64,000 nucleotides of DNA from TH-plancto1 sp031431195 (GTDB taxonomy: Bacteria; Planctomycetota; Planctomycetia; Planctomycetales; Planctomycetaceae), in assembly GCA_031431195.1 (NCBI GenBank), contig JANPCU010000361.1, forward strand, positions 65,160 through 129,159, given 5' to 3'. Both the position numbers and the translations under genes were made by a program. Numbering within the stretch: position 1 is the first letter of the stretch; every line of letters starts with the position of its first letter. Shown piece after piece: positions 17,549-27,381 of this stretch. The notes below the pieces were generated by a model, which was not told the origin of the DNA, searched no databases, and saw only the letters and a program-made list of their open reading frames with translations.

Positions 17549-20500
17549 CTACGGGCGGAGCGTCCAGCCGAATGGCTGGGCTGGTCCAATGCCGTTGGCA
17601 CTATTCACATCGACGTACGGAGCATCGTCGAACTGGAACCCAGAGCCCGCCCCGATCACGTTGCCTCCCAGACTGAGATCGGCACGGAAGGTACTCTCCC
17701 CGACACCAGGAAACAGGAAGCTGGGCTGGGCGAACGCCGCGTTCGGATCCAGCTGAGTTCCGCCCGGTGCCACATTGCGAGCTGCCAGACGCTGCGCGTT
17801 GCGGGGACGAATTCCGGTGGGGAAGGGGCCAGCGGGCGTTTGCCCCACAGTCCGCGACTTGAACATCGACTCGTCGTTGACATAGGCGGCTCCGGCATTC
17901 GTGGCCTGAGTCGTTCCGGCGGTGTTCCCCGCGTAGACCAGATCGAGTCGAGCCAGCGGGTCAGTCTCGAACTGAGTCAGGTTGAATGTCGCGGCATCCC
18001 ACGTCCCTTGCGAAGCCAGTGGGGCAACCGTCGACACAAAGGATTGGAAGAAGACATCCGCTCCGATATTGCCTTGCAAGGTGTTATCGCGAACGTTGGC
18101 TGTGATCCCCGCACGAGTGTCGGCGAATCCACCGCTGTTCGTCGAATCGGCCAATCCCCCGTCCGCTGTCCCGACTCGCATCACCAGTCCCGAGGCGGGG
18201 AGTCCGCTGCCCACTCCATTCGTACTGACCGTGTTGCGGTTCATGTCGAAGATCAAGTCGGGTGTCGCTGTCACGAGTCCGTTGTTGCTCATGGCGACCG
18301 TGGATGGGGTCCGGGTACTCTGGTCAGCAGAAGCGGTGTTGACGACGTAGACGCCCTCCTGGAGATTACCCGTGACGGTGTTGTCATTCAGCGTGACATT
18401 GGCCTGGCCACTACCCCGATTGAAGATCGCCACGCCCCGTTCGGTATTGGTGTTGAACCGCGAACCATTGATGCGAGCGGTCAGGCCCGCCGGACTGTTG
18501 TTGATCAACTCCAAACCGTCCTGGGTATTGCCGGTCACGGTGTTGTTGGTGAGCGTGACATCGTTGACACCCGAGACACTGTCGATCAGTAGACCGTTCT
18601 GCGTGTTACCCGTGATCGTGGAATCAGCCACAGAGAGCGTGGTGCCATTCAGTTGCAGGTTGACACCGTTGCCCCCGTTGGCATCGATAATGTTGTTCGT
18701 CATCGATGTGGTTCCAATGCTCGAACCGTTCGTGGTACGAACGACCACACCGTCTCCGGTATTATTGGAGATGCCTCCGCTGGTGTTTGCGAAGACTTGG
18801 CTGGCACCGAACGTCGCAATCGGATCGTCCGACAAACGACCGACCAACTGGCGTCCACCGGTGAAGGTCACACGAACGGGAGATCCGGCGAGCGAGTCAG
18901 CAAAGTAGATGCTATTACCCAGAGCGTCTCCAGCGACCAGAGTCGGGGTGAAGCCGAAGTCCCCTCCCAACCCGATCAGATTCGTGTCAAAGTCGTTGAA
19001 TCCCAGATTCAGCACTGTCGATCCGTCGGGAACTCCGCCGTCCACCAGCACATTGCCTAACGTGTCTGTCGTGGTCCCGTTCGTCGGATCGATTTGGATT
19101 CCATTCACCGACTCGAATCCGACGGCGATTGAGTTTGGTGCGAAATGGCTGAATGGCCGAGCAAAGAATCCACGCTCTGTATCCCACGTCAACCCAGCCC
19201 GATTGCCGGTGATATCGACTTCGATTTCCAGAATATCGATCGCCAGACTGCTCGATGTGTTCTGAAAGAACCAGCCCAGGTTGTTCGTATTCCCCGCAAA
19301 GGAATAGGTTCCTCCCGGAGCAGCGACACCCGTGTTGTTATCCTCCACGGTCAGATCCACCAGAGAACTGTTGTCGAGTGTGATGTCCAATCCGTCGCCG
19401 GTGTTGGATTCAATTTCGTTCCCTTGGACAAGCAGTGCATTGCCGGTGCTGTTCACGAGGCCGAGGTGGACCCCGTCACCCCCCGTGTTCGAGAGAATGG
19501 TATTCCCCAGAACCGAGATGTTCGCCACGGTACTGCCATTGGTATTCAACGACACACCACCACCGGTGTTACCAAACACGTTCGATTGTTCGATCTGGAT
19601 TTGGTTGACATTGCTGATGTTGTTCAGTTGAACTGCGATTCCCGTTCCGCTGTTGTTCGAACTGTTGTTTCCAGCCATCAAGAGCTGATCGGCACTGATG
19701 ACACCAGCGGGTGTGTTATTCAGACTGACCGAGATTCCAGGACCACCGGTATTGGTGTCGGCAGAGTTATTCTGGACGGTGAGGACTCCCACGGAGGTGT
19801 TCACAGCGTTGATCGCAATCCCCAGACCCTGATTGTCATGGGCATCGTTGTTGTTCACGGTGATGTCGGGAGTCCCTGTTGCACCATTCAGTTGAACCAG
19901 GATTCCGGCTCCCCCGTTGTTCGTCATGCCGGAGTTATTACTGATCGAGAGGCTGCCAATGGTCGGGGTTCCGGTGGTCGTGACCTCGATGCCGTCCCCT
20001 CCACTGTCGGCCACGCTGTTCCCGTTGATGGCGAGAGACTGCACGACACTATTGTCGTTCAGATCGACGTGAATGCCATCGACTCCGTTCCCAGTCACAA
20101 TGTTGTTGTTGATGGTACTCAGACCCGCGATGGTCGCCGTGTCATTCGCCGTGACATGGATTCCATTCCCCGCTGTCAGTTGACTGGCCCCGCCCCTGGC
20201 TTCGACTTGCAAGGCATTGAAGGCTTCGCCGTACTCGAAGTCGGTGATGCCATCGGTCACACCGCGACCGGTCTCCAAGATAGTCCAGAATGTGCTGGAA
20301 TCGCTCGGATCGACCGTGGTGGCACTGTAATCACCCCAGCGTCCGCCGCCGTATTCTCCTGTGCCCGCAGTCAGCAGAGTCGGAGTGCCGAAGAAGACGT
20401 TGTTGCCTTGCACAATCCCCGCCGAAGCATAGGCACTCGGAGCCGTGGTGGCACTGCTCGCGTGGTAGCCGATGATGATTTCACCAGCCGTGTTCACGGC

Positions 20501-23500
20501 AATGGACGGCATGAACAAGCTGAGCCCTGGGGCGGCAATTGTCCCGGTCGAGATGACCGCGTTGGTCGCTTCGTCGATGCGATACCACCGCAGTTCGTTC
20601 AATCCCCCCCCGCCCGCCACATGATGCACAGCCCAGAGTTCATTATTGACTTCAACGGTGTTGCTCCAGAACCGGTCGGAATTGGCTCGCACGTTTGTCC
20701 CATTGGGCGTGGCGACATTATTGGGGGAGTTGAAGTTGGGAACCGTGATCAGGGTGGCCGGTGACAGTGTGGCCGCTGCGGTGGTCCCATTCAGAATGTT
20801 GGTTCGGAAGATGGTGTTACTGCCCGGAAGGTTGTCGTTCACAGCCAGAATGGCGGTTCGACCATCCGAGGGGCCAAAGTCGAGGGCAGCTTGCAGAGCC
20901 GTACCCGCTGTACCCGCTGGAAGTCCTTGAATGCGTGTCATCTGGGCAATCGAAGGAGCCCCTGCTCCGAACAGATCGGCCTTCGGAATCGAGAAGACCG
21001 AGACGGAGAACCCGGCCCCAAAGTCGTTGGTCGAGACGACCACTGCGTCACTATCGAAGCCGAGCGTGTCGAAGTCGTTGAAGTTTCCTCCGGCCAGGTC
21101 ACCCTGCCACTGTACGCTCCGCCATCCGCCTGTCGGGTCATCCGAGTCCGAGACCGCGAGGAGAATCTGATTCCCATCCCCTCGGGTGATCGTCGTGGCG
21201 ATCCAGCGATTGGTCGTCGGATCGAAGACGATGCGATGGTCGAATACGTCCGACCCACCCAAGTTGGCCCCGGCGACGTTTGTCCAAAACGCTTCATCGG
21301 AAGTGGCGACCAGCACCGCTCCTGTATTCTTGTCATAGATCCGGAAGTTGTCGTTGACCAGCTCGACAAGATGGCCTGGACCGACTGCTCCCATCGCGTC
21401 TGGCGGCTCTCCACTGGTAAAAGCACTATCGATCGGACTCAGGAAGCTCCGCACGACCACCGGCGTCACCGTGGGAGCGATGCCGTCCCCATCAACCGTG
21501 TTGCCATCGACATGCAGGGTACTCGTGGATGTCCCGGACAGGTCGATCCGGATGTTATCCAGCAAAGCCCCCGCCACAGTATTGCCGGTCACAGAGATGG
21601 TACTGGTCCCGCTGTCTGAAGTGACTTCAATCCCGTTGCCAACTGAGTCCAGAACCTCGTTCGTGTTGATGTCGAGGTTCCAGTCACTGCCGTTCTGGAG
21701 ATTGACCAGTATGCCGCCCCCGCCATTGTCCTCGATCGTGTTATTCGCAATCACGGCCGAGGTGGCGTCGCTGTTCGTGGCGTTGATGTTGACTCCGTCA
21801 CCCCCGTTCCGCCGAATCAGCAAGCCCTCGATTCGCAGTGCCTCGACGAGAGTGCCATTGACGGTCAGATTGGTCAGATTCGAGTTCGTCAGATCGATCT
21901 CGACACCATCACCGGTGTTGTCTTGAATCGTCCCACCGGTCAAGTTGAGCTCCACCGCCGAGCGGACGACATCTTGCAGGTTGACGTGAACGCCGTCACC
22001 GGTGTTCGAATTCGCCGCCCCGCTGAACTGTACGGCCACTTGCTGGGCATCGGTTCCGCTGACGCTGAGTCCATGTCCGGCATTCGTGTTGACGTTGTTG
22101 TTCCCGAACATCAACAAGTTGGCGACGGAGTTTGCTCCCGTCGCAGACAGCCCAATCCCGTCACCCGCGTTGTTGGAAGCCGAAAGTGCTCCTGCGGTGG
22201 TACTCGTCAACGAGGCGGTCAGTGAGCCCCCCGCAGTTGAGTCGAGCTGAAATCCATTCAGGGTATTCGCATTCACGGGCACATCCGTGAAGGCGATATT
22301 GGCCGTGCTGCCTGCACCGTCGATGTTGCCGCGAACACCGCTCGAAGGTGCTCCCAGTCCGTTGTTGCTGAAGCTGCCACCGATCAGGGTGCCGGTGATG
22401 TCACCCCCCGTGACCGCACCAAAACTCAGGCCGTTCAACTGGCTCTGTGTGACACTGGTACTGGAAGTGTCGATGTCGATCAAAGCATTCGTGGTCGCGA
22501 CGGCGTCGATGCCACTCGCCCTACTCCGGGAGACGGTCGAGTTATTCAGAGTCAGTCCCAGTTGGCCCTGCTGGTCCGCTCGGAGCAAGACGCCCGACTG
22601 GCCGGAGTCATTGATCGCCATGCCTTCGAACGAGACGATCGCTCGCGAGCCCACACCGGAGACATGGCCATCGATACCACTCTCGGTATTATTCGAGAAG
22701 TTGTTGCCGACCCCGGTGACGGTGGTGCCAAACTGTGCTCCGCCAGTCGCGCCAAACTCGAATCCATCTCGCAGGTTGTTCGCGATCGGTGTATTCGTAA
22801 GGTTCAGTGTGCCAAGGGTGCCCACCCCATCCACAGCTAGGTTCAATCCATCCAGGCCGTTGGTCTGGATCGATGAGTCAGTCAGCGTCACGCCCAGCAG
22901 ACTGGAAGAGTTGCCTCCGGCCAGGCTGGCGATGACGCCGTTGCCAAGGTTGCCGTCCACCAGGCTGTTATTGAAGTTCAATCGAACCTGTGTGGCGGGT
23001 CCACTGGCCGTGACCCGCACGCCATCTGACTGGGTGCCCGAGACGTGCGAGCCGTTCCAGGTGGAGGTCAATTGTCCCGAGTTCGTGACTCCGGCCACGA
23101 AGCCGCCGTTCGAGGCCAGCAGATTCTGGTTCGTGCTGTTAAAGGTCAGGACCGCTTGCGACCCGACCCCGTCAACGGTGCCGACGACATTGTTCACCGG
23201 GTTACTGGAGAGATCCCCCGCATTAAAGACGGTCGTCAAGAGGCCGCCGGATGCGACGTTGTATCGAAAGCCCGCAACTCCGTTGCCGGTCGCTGGACTG
23301 CGATCGAAGGTCAGATCCGCCCGCCCGCCCGTGTTGACGATCCCGTTGATTCCATCTTGCCCGGAGTTGGAGTAATTGGTGTCGGCATGGAGAGCTGTCA
23401 GGCGAGAATTCGCGCCGCGCACTTCGAATTCATAGCCGTTGTCGCCGCTTCCAGTTGCCGCTGTCGGATCGACAAAGACGACCACATTCGCTCCGCCGAC

Positions 23501-25531
23501 TACGGTACTGTCTACGGCATCGTCATCGTTTCCGATGAGGCTACTGTCGATCACATTCAAGCGGTAATTTGTCGCGGCCTCCGCACCCACGATGGCGACT
23601 CCGTCCACCGCGTTGTCATTCGCCGTCAGATTGTCAAAGGTGGCCGTGCCGGTGGCGTTGGTCAAGGCGAGTGCGACACCGCTGCCCGCAGTGCTGCCGG
23701 AGAAGGTGGCGTTGGTCACCTGGAGATTGAGCGCTCCGGTGTTGACGTTCCCTTCCAACAGGTTGCCCGAGCCGGTCGCACTGACCCGCGAGACGCTGCC
23801 CGAAAGCGAGCCACCCCGGCGCACATCAAAGCGGAATCCGTCACCCACATTGGTCATCGCGGAGTCGGTGATAGTGGCCACTAACGGAGCCCCATTGGCG
23901 TCCAGCAGCACGCCGGTTCCCGTGTGGTTCGATCCATCCACGTTCGCCAGATTGACCGTCATGGGCCAGCTGGCTGCACTCACCCGTGTGCCGATGGCCC
24001 CCCCTTGAGTAGTCACATCTTGAATGAGCAGAGTCGACGGTGCCCCGGACGTATTGGCGACCGAGATGCCCACCCCTGTCGGACTGGTGTTGATGAAGTT
24101 GGAATCCCGAATAATCGAGTTTCCACCGCCAGTCACTGCCAGACCGCTCGATGAGGTGACATTCACACATTCGACCAAGAACTGATCGGCCCCCGTCCCC
24201 AGAATCGCAGCTGTGGACCCACCCGTGATATTGAATGCACTGACCCGGTTGTTGTCCGCCAGTGTGATGACTGGAGCATCCGCATTGCGGCCTCGCAGGG
24301 TGGGGAATGGTCCGCTATTCGAGAAGACACTGTTCGGGATCGCAAACGATCCCAGACGATCCGTATCGATCGAGTGTTGTTTACCTTCCCCGAACAGATC
24401 CTGCCCTGTTCGCAGAGAAATGTTACCGACCGTGTCTCCGGCCCCCCGCTGTACCAGGACGTAATCTGAAGCCGCGCTGTTCGGCAGGCCTGTGAACGGA
24501 CGTTCGATTGTTCCGTCCCCGCCCGCTGCGGCGGTGTTATCGACCCAGGTGAGTGCAATGTTGCGTCCCGTGTTGGGATCATTGAGTGGGACGAGTCGAG
24601 GGCCCCGGTTCTCCGCCAGCTGAACCTGAAACTGACGGCGGACCTGGTCATAGCGCCGGTTATAAGTGTCATTCAGAGCACCGAACCGCGTCGGGAGTCG
24701 GCCATCAAAGCGAATATCGACTCCCACGTTGAAGTTGGTCCCGAACTTGTCGTCGTTCGTGACTTGTAAGCTGACGTTGACCCCCTGTGTCACCTGCCCC
24801 TCGACACGGGAACGAACCCCCCATGTCTGATCACTGGGCGAGGTCAATTCATACAGACCGGCATAGATTCTCATCCAGTTGATGACCGGCAGGGGAATGC
24901 CCGCCTCGGCGTCGAATCCAGCCAGAGACTGTTGAAACAACCCCGTCCCCAAAGTCGCAAAGTCGTGACCCACAAAGACAGGTGTCGTGCCCGGATCGAC
25001 CACACTCAAGAAGTTGCTTCGATTGCCAATCGGGAGGTATCCATTGGCCCGCAAATCGATGGGCCCACTCAGATACTCGAATCCGATTCCGGCCTGCTGG
25101 TAATGGAACGCTTGCGGCGATTCGATCGTGTCATACCAGCCGTTGACGCCCCACAGAGCGTTGTCCATCGTGCGACGAAATCCGATACCGGTGTTGAAGC
25201 CGTAGCGGTTCGTATCCGTGATGAGCGCTTCGACCTCCCCGAACACCTGTTGCGGGCCATCTTCGAAGATGGCATGCCGGATGCCGATCCGCGAGTAGCC
25301 CGTAGGGATACCGACCGCTTCACCGGTCTGTTTGTTAAAGAGCAGGTAAGTCCCGCCCCCCGGGGTGAGCGTCATGGCTCCACTCAGGTTATCCACCGAC
25401 GAATAGCCGGGGCCTGAATAGCCGGGAGCCGTATAACCCGGTGCCTGAACAGCCTCTTGGGCGCGAACACGATCCGGAAAGGCCATCCATGCCAATGACA
25501 GGGAAACTACGCAGAAACGCTTCCAGAACAT
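17549..25531 (-). CDS. Giant surface protein: inverse-autotransporter-like barrel plus parallel beta-helix
   Basis: 2660 residues with a signal peptide (WKRFCVVSLSLAWMAFPDRV, cleavage after RAQ). Residues about 50-320 resemble the inverse autotransporter (intimin/invasin type) beta-barrel: GVNGWYDTIESPQAFHYQQA, then GIGFEYLSGPIDLRANGYLP. From about 345 a long series of right-handed beta-helix repeats begins (DGTIERPF entry motif, then many 'NTGDGV', 'N.I..N.GDGI' coils). A separate domain at about 1350-1775 interrupts it (GEPPDAMGAVGPGHLVEL, HRIVFDPTTNRWIATTI), probably a beta-propeller. Helix repeats resume to about 2450. Low in charge and cysteine and rich in N, T, G and V, as in secreted adhesins. 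Start at 25531 chosen for the signal peptide. A role in attachment is inferred. Confidence 0.85.
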   Translation of the reverse strand: MFWKRFCVVSLSLAWMAFPDRVRAQEAVQAPGYTAPGYSGPGYSSVDNLSGAMTLTPGGGTYLLFNKQTGEAVGIPTGYSRIGIRHAIFEDGPQQVFGEVEALITDTNRYGFNTGIGFRRTMDNALWGVNGWYDTIESPQAFHYQQAGIGFEYLSGPIDLRANGYLPIGNRSNFLSVVDPGTTPVFVGHDFATLGTGLFQQSLAGFDAEAGIPLPVINWMRIYAGLYELTSPSDQTWGVRSRVEGQVTQGVNVSLQVTNDDKFGTNFNVGVDIRFDGRLPTRFGALNDTYNRRYDQVRRQFQVQLAENRGPRLVPLNDPNTGRNIALTWVDNTAAAGGDGTIERPFTGLPNSAASDYVLVQRGAGDTVGNISLRTGQDLFGEGKQHSIDTDRLGSFAIPNSVFSNSGPFPTLRGRNADAPVITLADNNRVSAFNITGGSTAAILGTGADQFLVECVNVTSSSGLAVTGGGNSIIRDSNFINTSPTGVGISVANTSGAPSTLLIQDVTTQGGAIGTRVSAASWPMTVNLANVDGSNHTGTGVLLDANGAPLVATITDSAMTNVGDGFRFDVRRGGSLSGSVSRVSATGSGNLLEGNVNTGALNLQVTNATFSGSTAGSGVALALTNATGTATFDNLTANDNAVDGVAIVGAEAATNYRLNVIDSSLIGNDDDAVDSTVVGGANVVVFVDPTAATGSGDNGYEFEVRGANSRLTALHADTNYSNSGQDGINGIVNTGGRADLTFDRSPATGNGVAGFRYNVASGGLLTTVFNAGDLSSNPVNNVVGTVDGVGSQAVLTFNSTNQNLLASNGGFVAGVTNSGQLTSTWNGSHVSGTQSDGVRVTASGPATQVRLNFNNSLVDGNLGNGVIASLAGGNSSSLLGVTLTDSSIQTNGLDGLNLAVDGVGTLGTLNLTNTPIANNLRDGFEFGATGGAQFGTTVTGVGNNFSNNTESGIDGHVSGVGSRAIVSFEGMAINDSGQSGVLLRADQQGQLGLTLNNSTVSRSRASGIDAVATTNALIDIDTSSTSVTQSQLNGLSFGAVTGGDITGTLIGGSFSNNGLGAPSSGVRGNIDGAGSTANIAFTDVPVNANTLNGFQLDSTAGGSLTASLTSTTAGALSASNNAGDGIGLSATGANSVANLLMFGNNNVNTNAGHGLSVSGTDAQQVAVQFSGAANSNTGDGVHVNLQDVVRSAVELNLTGGTIQDNTGDGVEIDLTNSNLTNLTVNGTLVEALRIEGLLIRRNGGDGVNINATNSDATSAVIANNTIEDNGGGGILVNLQNGSDWNLDINTNEVLDSVGNGIEVTSDSGTSTISVTGNTVAGALLDNIRIDLSGTSTSTLHVDGNTVDGDGIAPTVTPVVVRSFLSPIDSAFTSGEPPDAMGAVGPGHLVELVNDNFRIYDKNTGAVLVATSDEAFWTNVAGANLGGSDVFDHRIVFDPTTNRWIATTITRGDGNQILLAVSDSDDPTGGWRSVQWQGDLAGGNFNDFDTLGFDSDAVVVSTNDFGAGFSVSVFSIPKADLFGAGAPSIAQMTRIQGLPAGTAGTALQAALDFGPSDGRTAILAVNDNLPGSNTIFRTNILNGTTAAATLSPATLITVPNFNSPNNVATPNGTNVRANSDRFWSNTVEVNNELWAVHHVAGGGGLNELRWYRIDEATNAVISTGTIAAPGLSLFMPSIAVNTAGEIIIGYHASSATTAPSAYASAGIVQGNNVFFGTPTLLTAGTGEYGGGRWGDYSATTVDPSDSSTFWTILETGRGVTDGITDFEYGEAFNALQVEARGGASQLTAGNGIHVTANDTATIAGLSTINNNIVTGNGVDGIHVDLNDNSVVQSLAINGNSVADSGGDGIEVTTTGTPTIGSLSISNNSGMTNNGGAGILVQLNGATGTPDITVNNNDAHDNQGLGIAINAVNTSVGVLTVQNNSADTNTGGPGISVSLNNTPAGVISADQLLMAGNNSSNNSGTGIAVQLNNISNVNQIQIEQSNVFGNTGGGVSLNTNGSTVANISVLGNTILSNTGGDGVHLGLVNSTGNALLVQGNEIESNTGDGLDITLDNSSLVDLTVEDNNTGVAAPGGTYSFAGNTNNLGWFFQNTSSSLAIDILEIEVDITGNRAGLTWDTERGFFARPFSHFAPNSIAVGFESVNGIQIDPTNGTTTDTLGNVLVDGGVPDGSTVLNLGFNDFDTNLIGLGGDFGFTPTLVAGDALGNSIYFADSLAGSPVRVTFTGGRQLVGRLSDDPIATFGASQVFANTSGGISNNTGDGVVVRTTNGSSIGTTSMTNNIIDANGGNGVNLQLNGTTLSVADSTITGNTQNGLLIDSVSGVNDVTLTNNTVTGNTQDGLELINNSPAGLTARINGSRFNTNTERGVAIFNRGSGQANVTLNDNTVTGNLQEGVYVVNTASADQSTRTPSTVAMSNNGLVTATPDLIFDMNRNTVSTNGVGSGLPASGLVMRVGTADGGLADSTNSGGFADTRAGITANVRDNTLQGNIGADVFFQSFVSTVAPLASQGTWDAATFNLTQFETDPLARLDLVYAGNTAGTTQATNAGAAYVNDESMFKSRTVGQTPAGPFPTGIRPRNAQRLAARNVAPGGTQLDPNAAFAQPSFLFPGVGESTFRADLSLGGNVIGAGSGFQFDDAPYVDVNSANGIGPAQPFGWTLRP

Positions 25532-25980
25532 GTGCTTCTCCAACAGTCGTCGCAGGGATGACCCCGAACGCTGGCTCGTATTTCCGACCCCCAGGCCAAC
25601 TGACCCACGCCACAACGGACCGCCCCGTTGCAGGAAGAGCGACCGGCGACAACTGCCGCTGGCTCTCCGCCTGGGAGACAACCTCAGCTCAATGCGCATG
25701 CTGCGCGAAGAGTCCTTCTATTGTCATCTCTGTTTTCGGAATCTCCCGATTGTTCTATTGAGTCAAAGTTTGCTTCCTGTATGGGCTATATCGATATTCC
25801 GGTGATCGTTTTCTGAGTGGAGAAGTCTGAAAGGAGTGATGCCGCCCGACCGAATCTCAGATTATTGGGATTTCTGAGCAACGTGGCTGCGTCTTGAATC
25901 CCGTTGACCACTTGCGGGAATCGGTTGGCCATTCGATCATGACGTTGAACTCGCTTCTCCCCCCCAACAGGGAATCTCGC
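25532..25980. other. Divergent gene-free region
   Basis: About 450 bases between the divergent surface protein and peptidase T genes. It should hold both promoters. No conserved motif or strong repeat was recognised. Confidence 0.4.
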
Positions 25981-27216
25981 ATGGAATGCCTCCTCGACCG
26001 CTTTCTGCGTTATGTCCGGATTGATACCCAGGCCGACGAGAAGAGTTCTTCCCTGCCCAGTACCGCCAAACAGCTCGTATTGAGTCGGTTGCTGGAGCAG
26101 GAGTGTCGGGCGCTGGGATTGGTGGATGTCTCGATCGACGCGCATGGGATCGTGATGGCGACCGTGCCCGGTACGGTCTCTCATCAGGCCCCGATGATCG
26201 TCTGGAACTCGCACGTCGACACCTCGCCCGAGTATTCCGGGACCGATGTGAAGCCGGTGGTCCACAACGACTATCGCGGCGGTGATATCGTGCTCCCCGG
26301 CGACCCGTCGAAGATCCTCAAGGTCAGCGAGAACCCGCACCTCGATGAGCTGATCGGCAAGACCGTCATTACCACGGACGGCACCACGCTCCTCGGGGCC
26401 GATGACAAGGCCGGCCTCGCCATCATCATGACAGCTGCCGACCGACTGATGCGGGATCGTTCGATTCCGTGCGGTCCGGTGCGGGTCTGCTTCACGGTCG
26501 ATGAGGAGGTCGGGCGCGGGATCGAGGGGCTGGACTTCGCCAGGCTGGGCGGCGTGTGCGGCTACACGCTCGACTCGGGCGGCGTGGGGCGGATCGACAC
26601 CGAGACGTTCTCTGCCGATCTGGCCATCGTGACTGTCGAGGGGCGTAACACGCACCCGTCGGTCGGGAAGGGAGTGATGGTCAACGCGGTCCGCATCCTC
26701 AGCGACCTCATCGCGCGGCTCCCTCGGCAGAACCTGTCCCCCGAGACGACCGACGGACGCGAGGGGTTCATGCACCCGTATCAGATCCAGGGCGGCGTGG
26801 CGTCCGCGTCGTGCCGCATTATCTTGCGAGACTTCGAGACTGAGAACCTCGCCCAGCAGAAAGAACTCCTCGAACGCATCGCCGAGGGCCTCCGAGCCGT
26901 CTACCTGGAATGCCGCATCACTATCGAGACCAAGAAGCAGTACCGCAACATGCGCGACGGTCTACATAAAGAACCCCTCGCGATCCCCAAAGCCATCGAA
27001 GCGGTCCGCGCAGCTGGCATCGTCCCGATCATGGACATCATCCGCGGCGGCACCGACGGAGCCCAGATGACCGAACGCGGCCTGCCGACGCCCAACCTCT
27101 CCAGCGGGCAATACAACCCACACTCGCCGCTGGAATGGACCTGTGTCGAGGAGATGGAAACTGCGGCTGCCGTTCTCGTCCAACTGGCCGTGGCGTGGGG
27201 TAAAGAGAAGGGTTAG
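25981..27216 (+). CDS. pepT: Peptidase T (tripeptide aminopeptidase, M20B)
   Basis: 411 residues, normal for the family. Metal-site motifs are in order: NSHVDTSPEYSG, GADDKAGLAI, DEEVGRGIEG, YTLDSGG and GGTDGAQMTERGLPTPN near the end. The enzyme releases the N-terminal residue of tripeptides using two zinc ions in the cytoplasm. Start at 25981 has agggaa seven bases upstream; an earlier frame to 25894 is open but lacks family similarity. Not part of an operon. Confidence 0.94.
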   Translation: MECLLDRFLRYVRIDTQADEKSSSLPSTAKQLVLSRLLEQECRALGLVDVSIDAHGIVMATVPGTVSHQAPMIVWNSHVDTSPEYSGTDVKPVVHNDYRGGDIVLPGDPSKILKVSENPHLDELIGKTVITTDGTTLLGADDKAGLAIIMTAADRLMRDRSIPCGPVRVCFTVDEEVGRGIEGLDFARLGGVCGYTLDSGGVGRIDTETFSADLAIVTVEGRNTHPSVGKGVMVNAVRILSDLIARLPRQNLSPETTDGREGFMHPYQIQGGVASASCRIILRDFETENLAQQKELLERIAEGLRAVYLECRITIETKKQYRNMRDGLHKEPLAIPKAIEAVRAAGIVPIMDIIRGGTDGAQMTERGLPTPNLSSGQYNPHSPLEWTCVEEMETAAAVLVQLAVAWGKEKG

Positions 27217-27381
27217 ACATTGCGAGGAGAGACGTGAGGCGACTCGTAGGACGGACGTCTTCGTCCGTCCGTGCCGAAACCTCGCGGAACGACGGACTCG
27301 GAAGTCCGTCGTGCGTCTGAATCTCGCACGAGTGATGTCTCGTTGCGATTTGCAACAACAGAGACATGGAATATGAGCCGT
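27217..27381. repeat. Two hairpins in a convergent gap
   Basis: Between convergent genes. One hairpin is at about 27249-27270 (ggacggacg tcttcg tccgtcc), the other at 27289-27312 (acgacggact cgga agtccgtcgt). Both are strong stems without T-runs. They could serve as a bidirectional terminator or be REP-type repeats. Confidence 0.55.

Noticed and set aside
19145..20764. A 539-codon open frame on the plus strand within the giant surface protein gene
   Set aside because: It is antisense to a clear signal-peptide and beta-helix protein. The repetitive composition of that gene keeps the opposite strand free of stops, and the translation shows no coherent domain.
22287..23375. A 362-codon plus-strand open frame inside the same gene
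   Set aside because: Another antisense shadow; low-complexity translation without motifs.
25786..26775. A 329-codon minus-strand open frame overlapping peptidase T
   Set aside because: Antisense to a gene with all peptidase T metal motifs; Arg/Asp/His-rich translation typical of a shadow frame.
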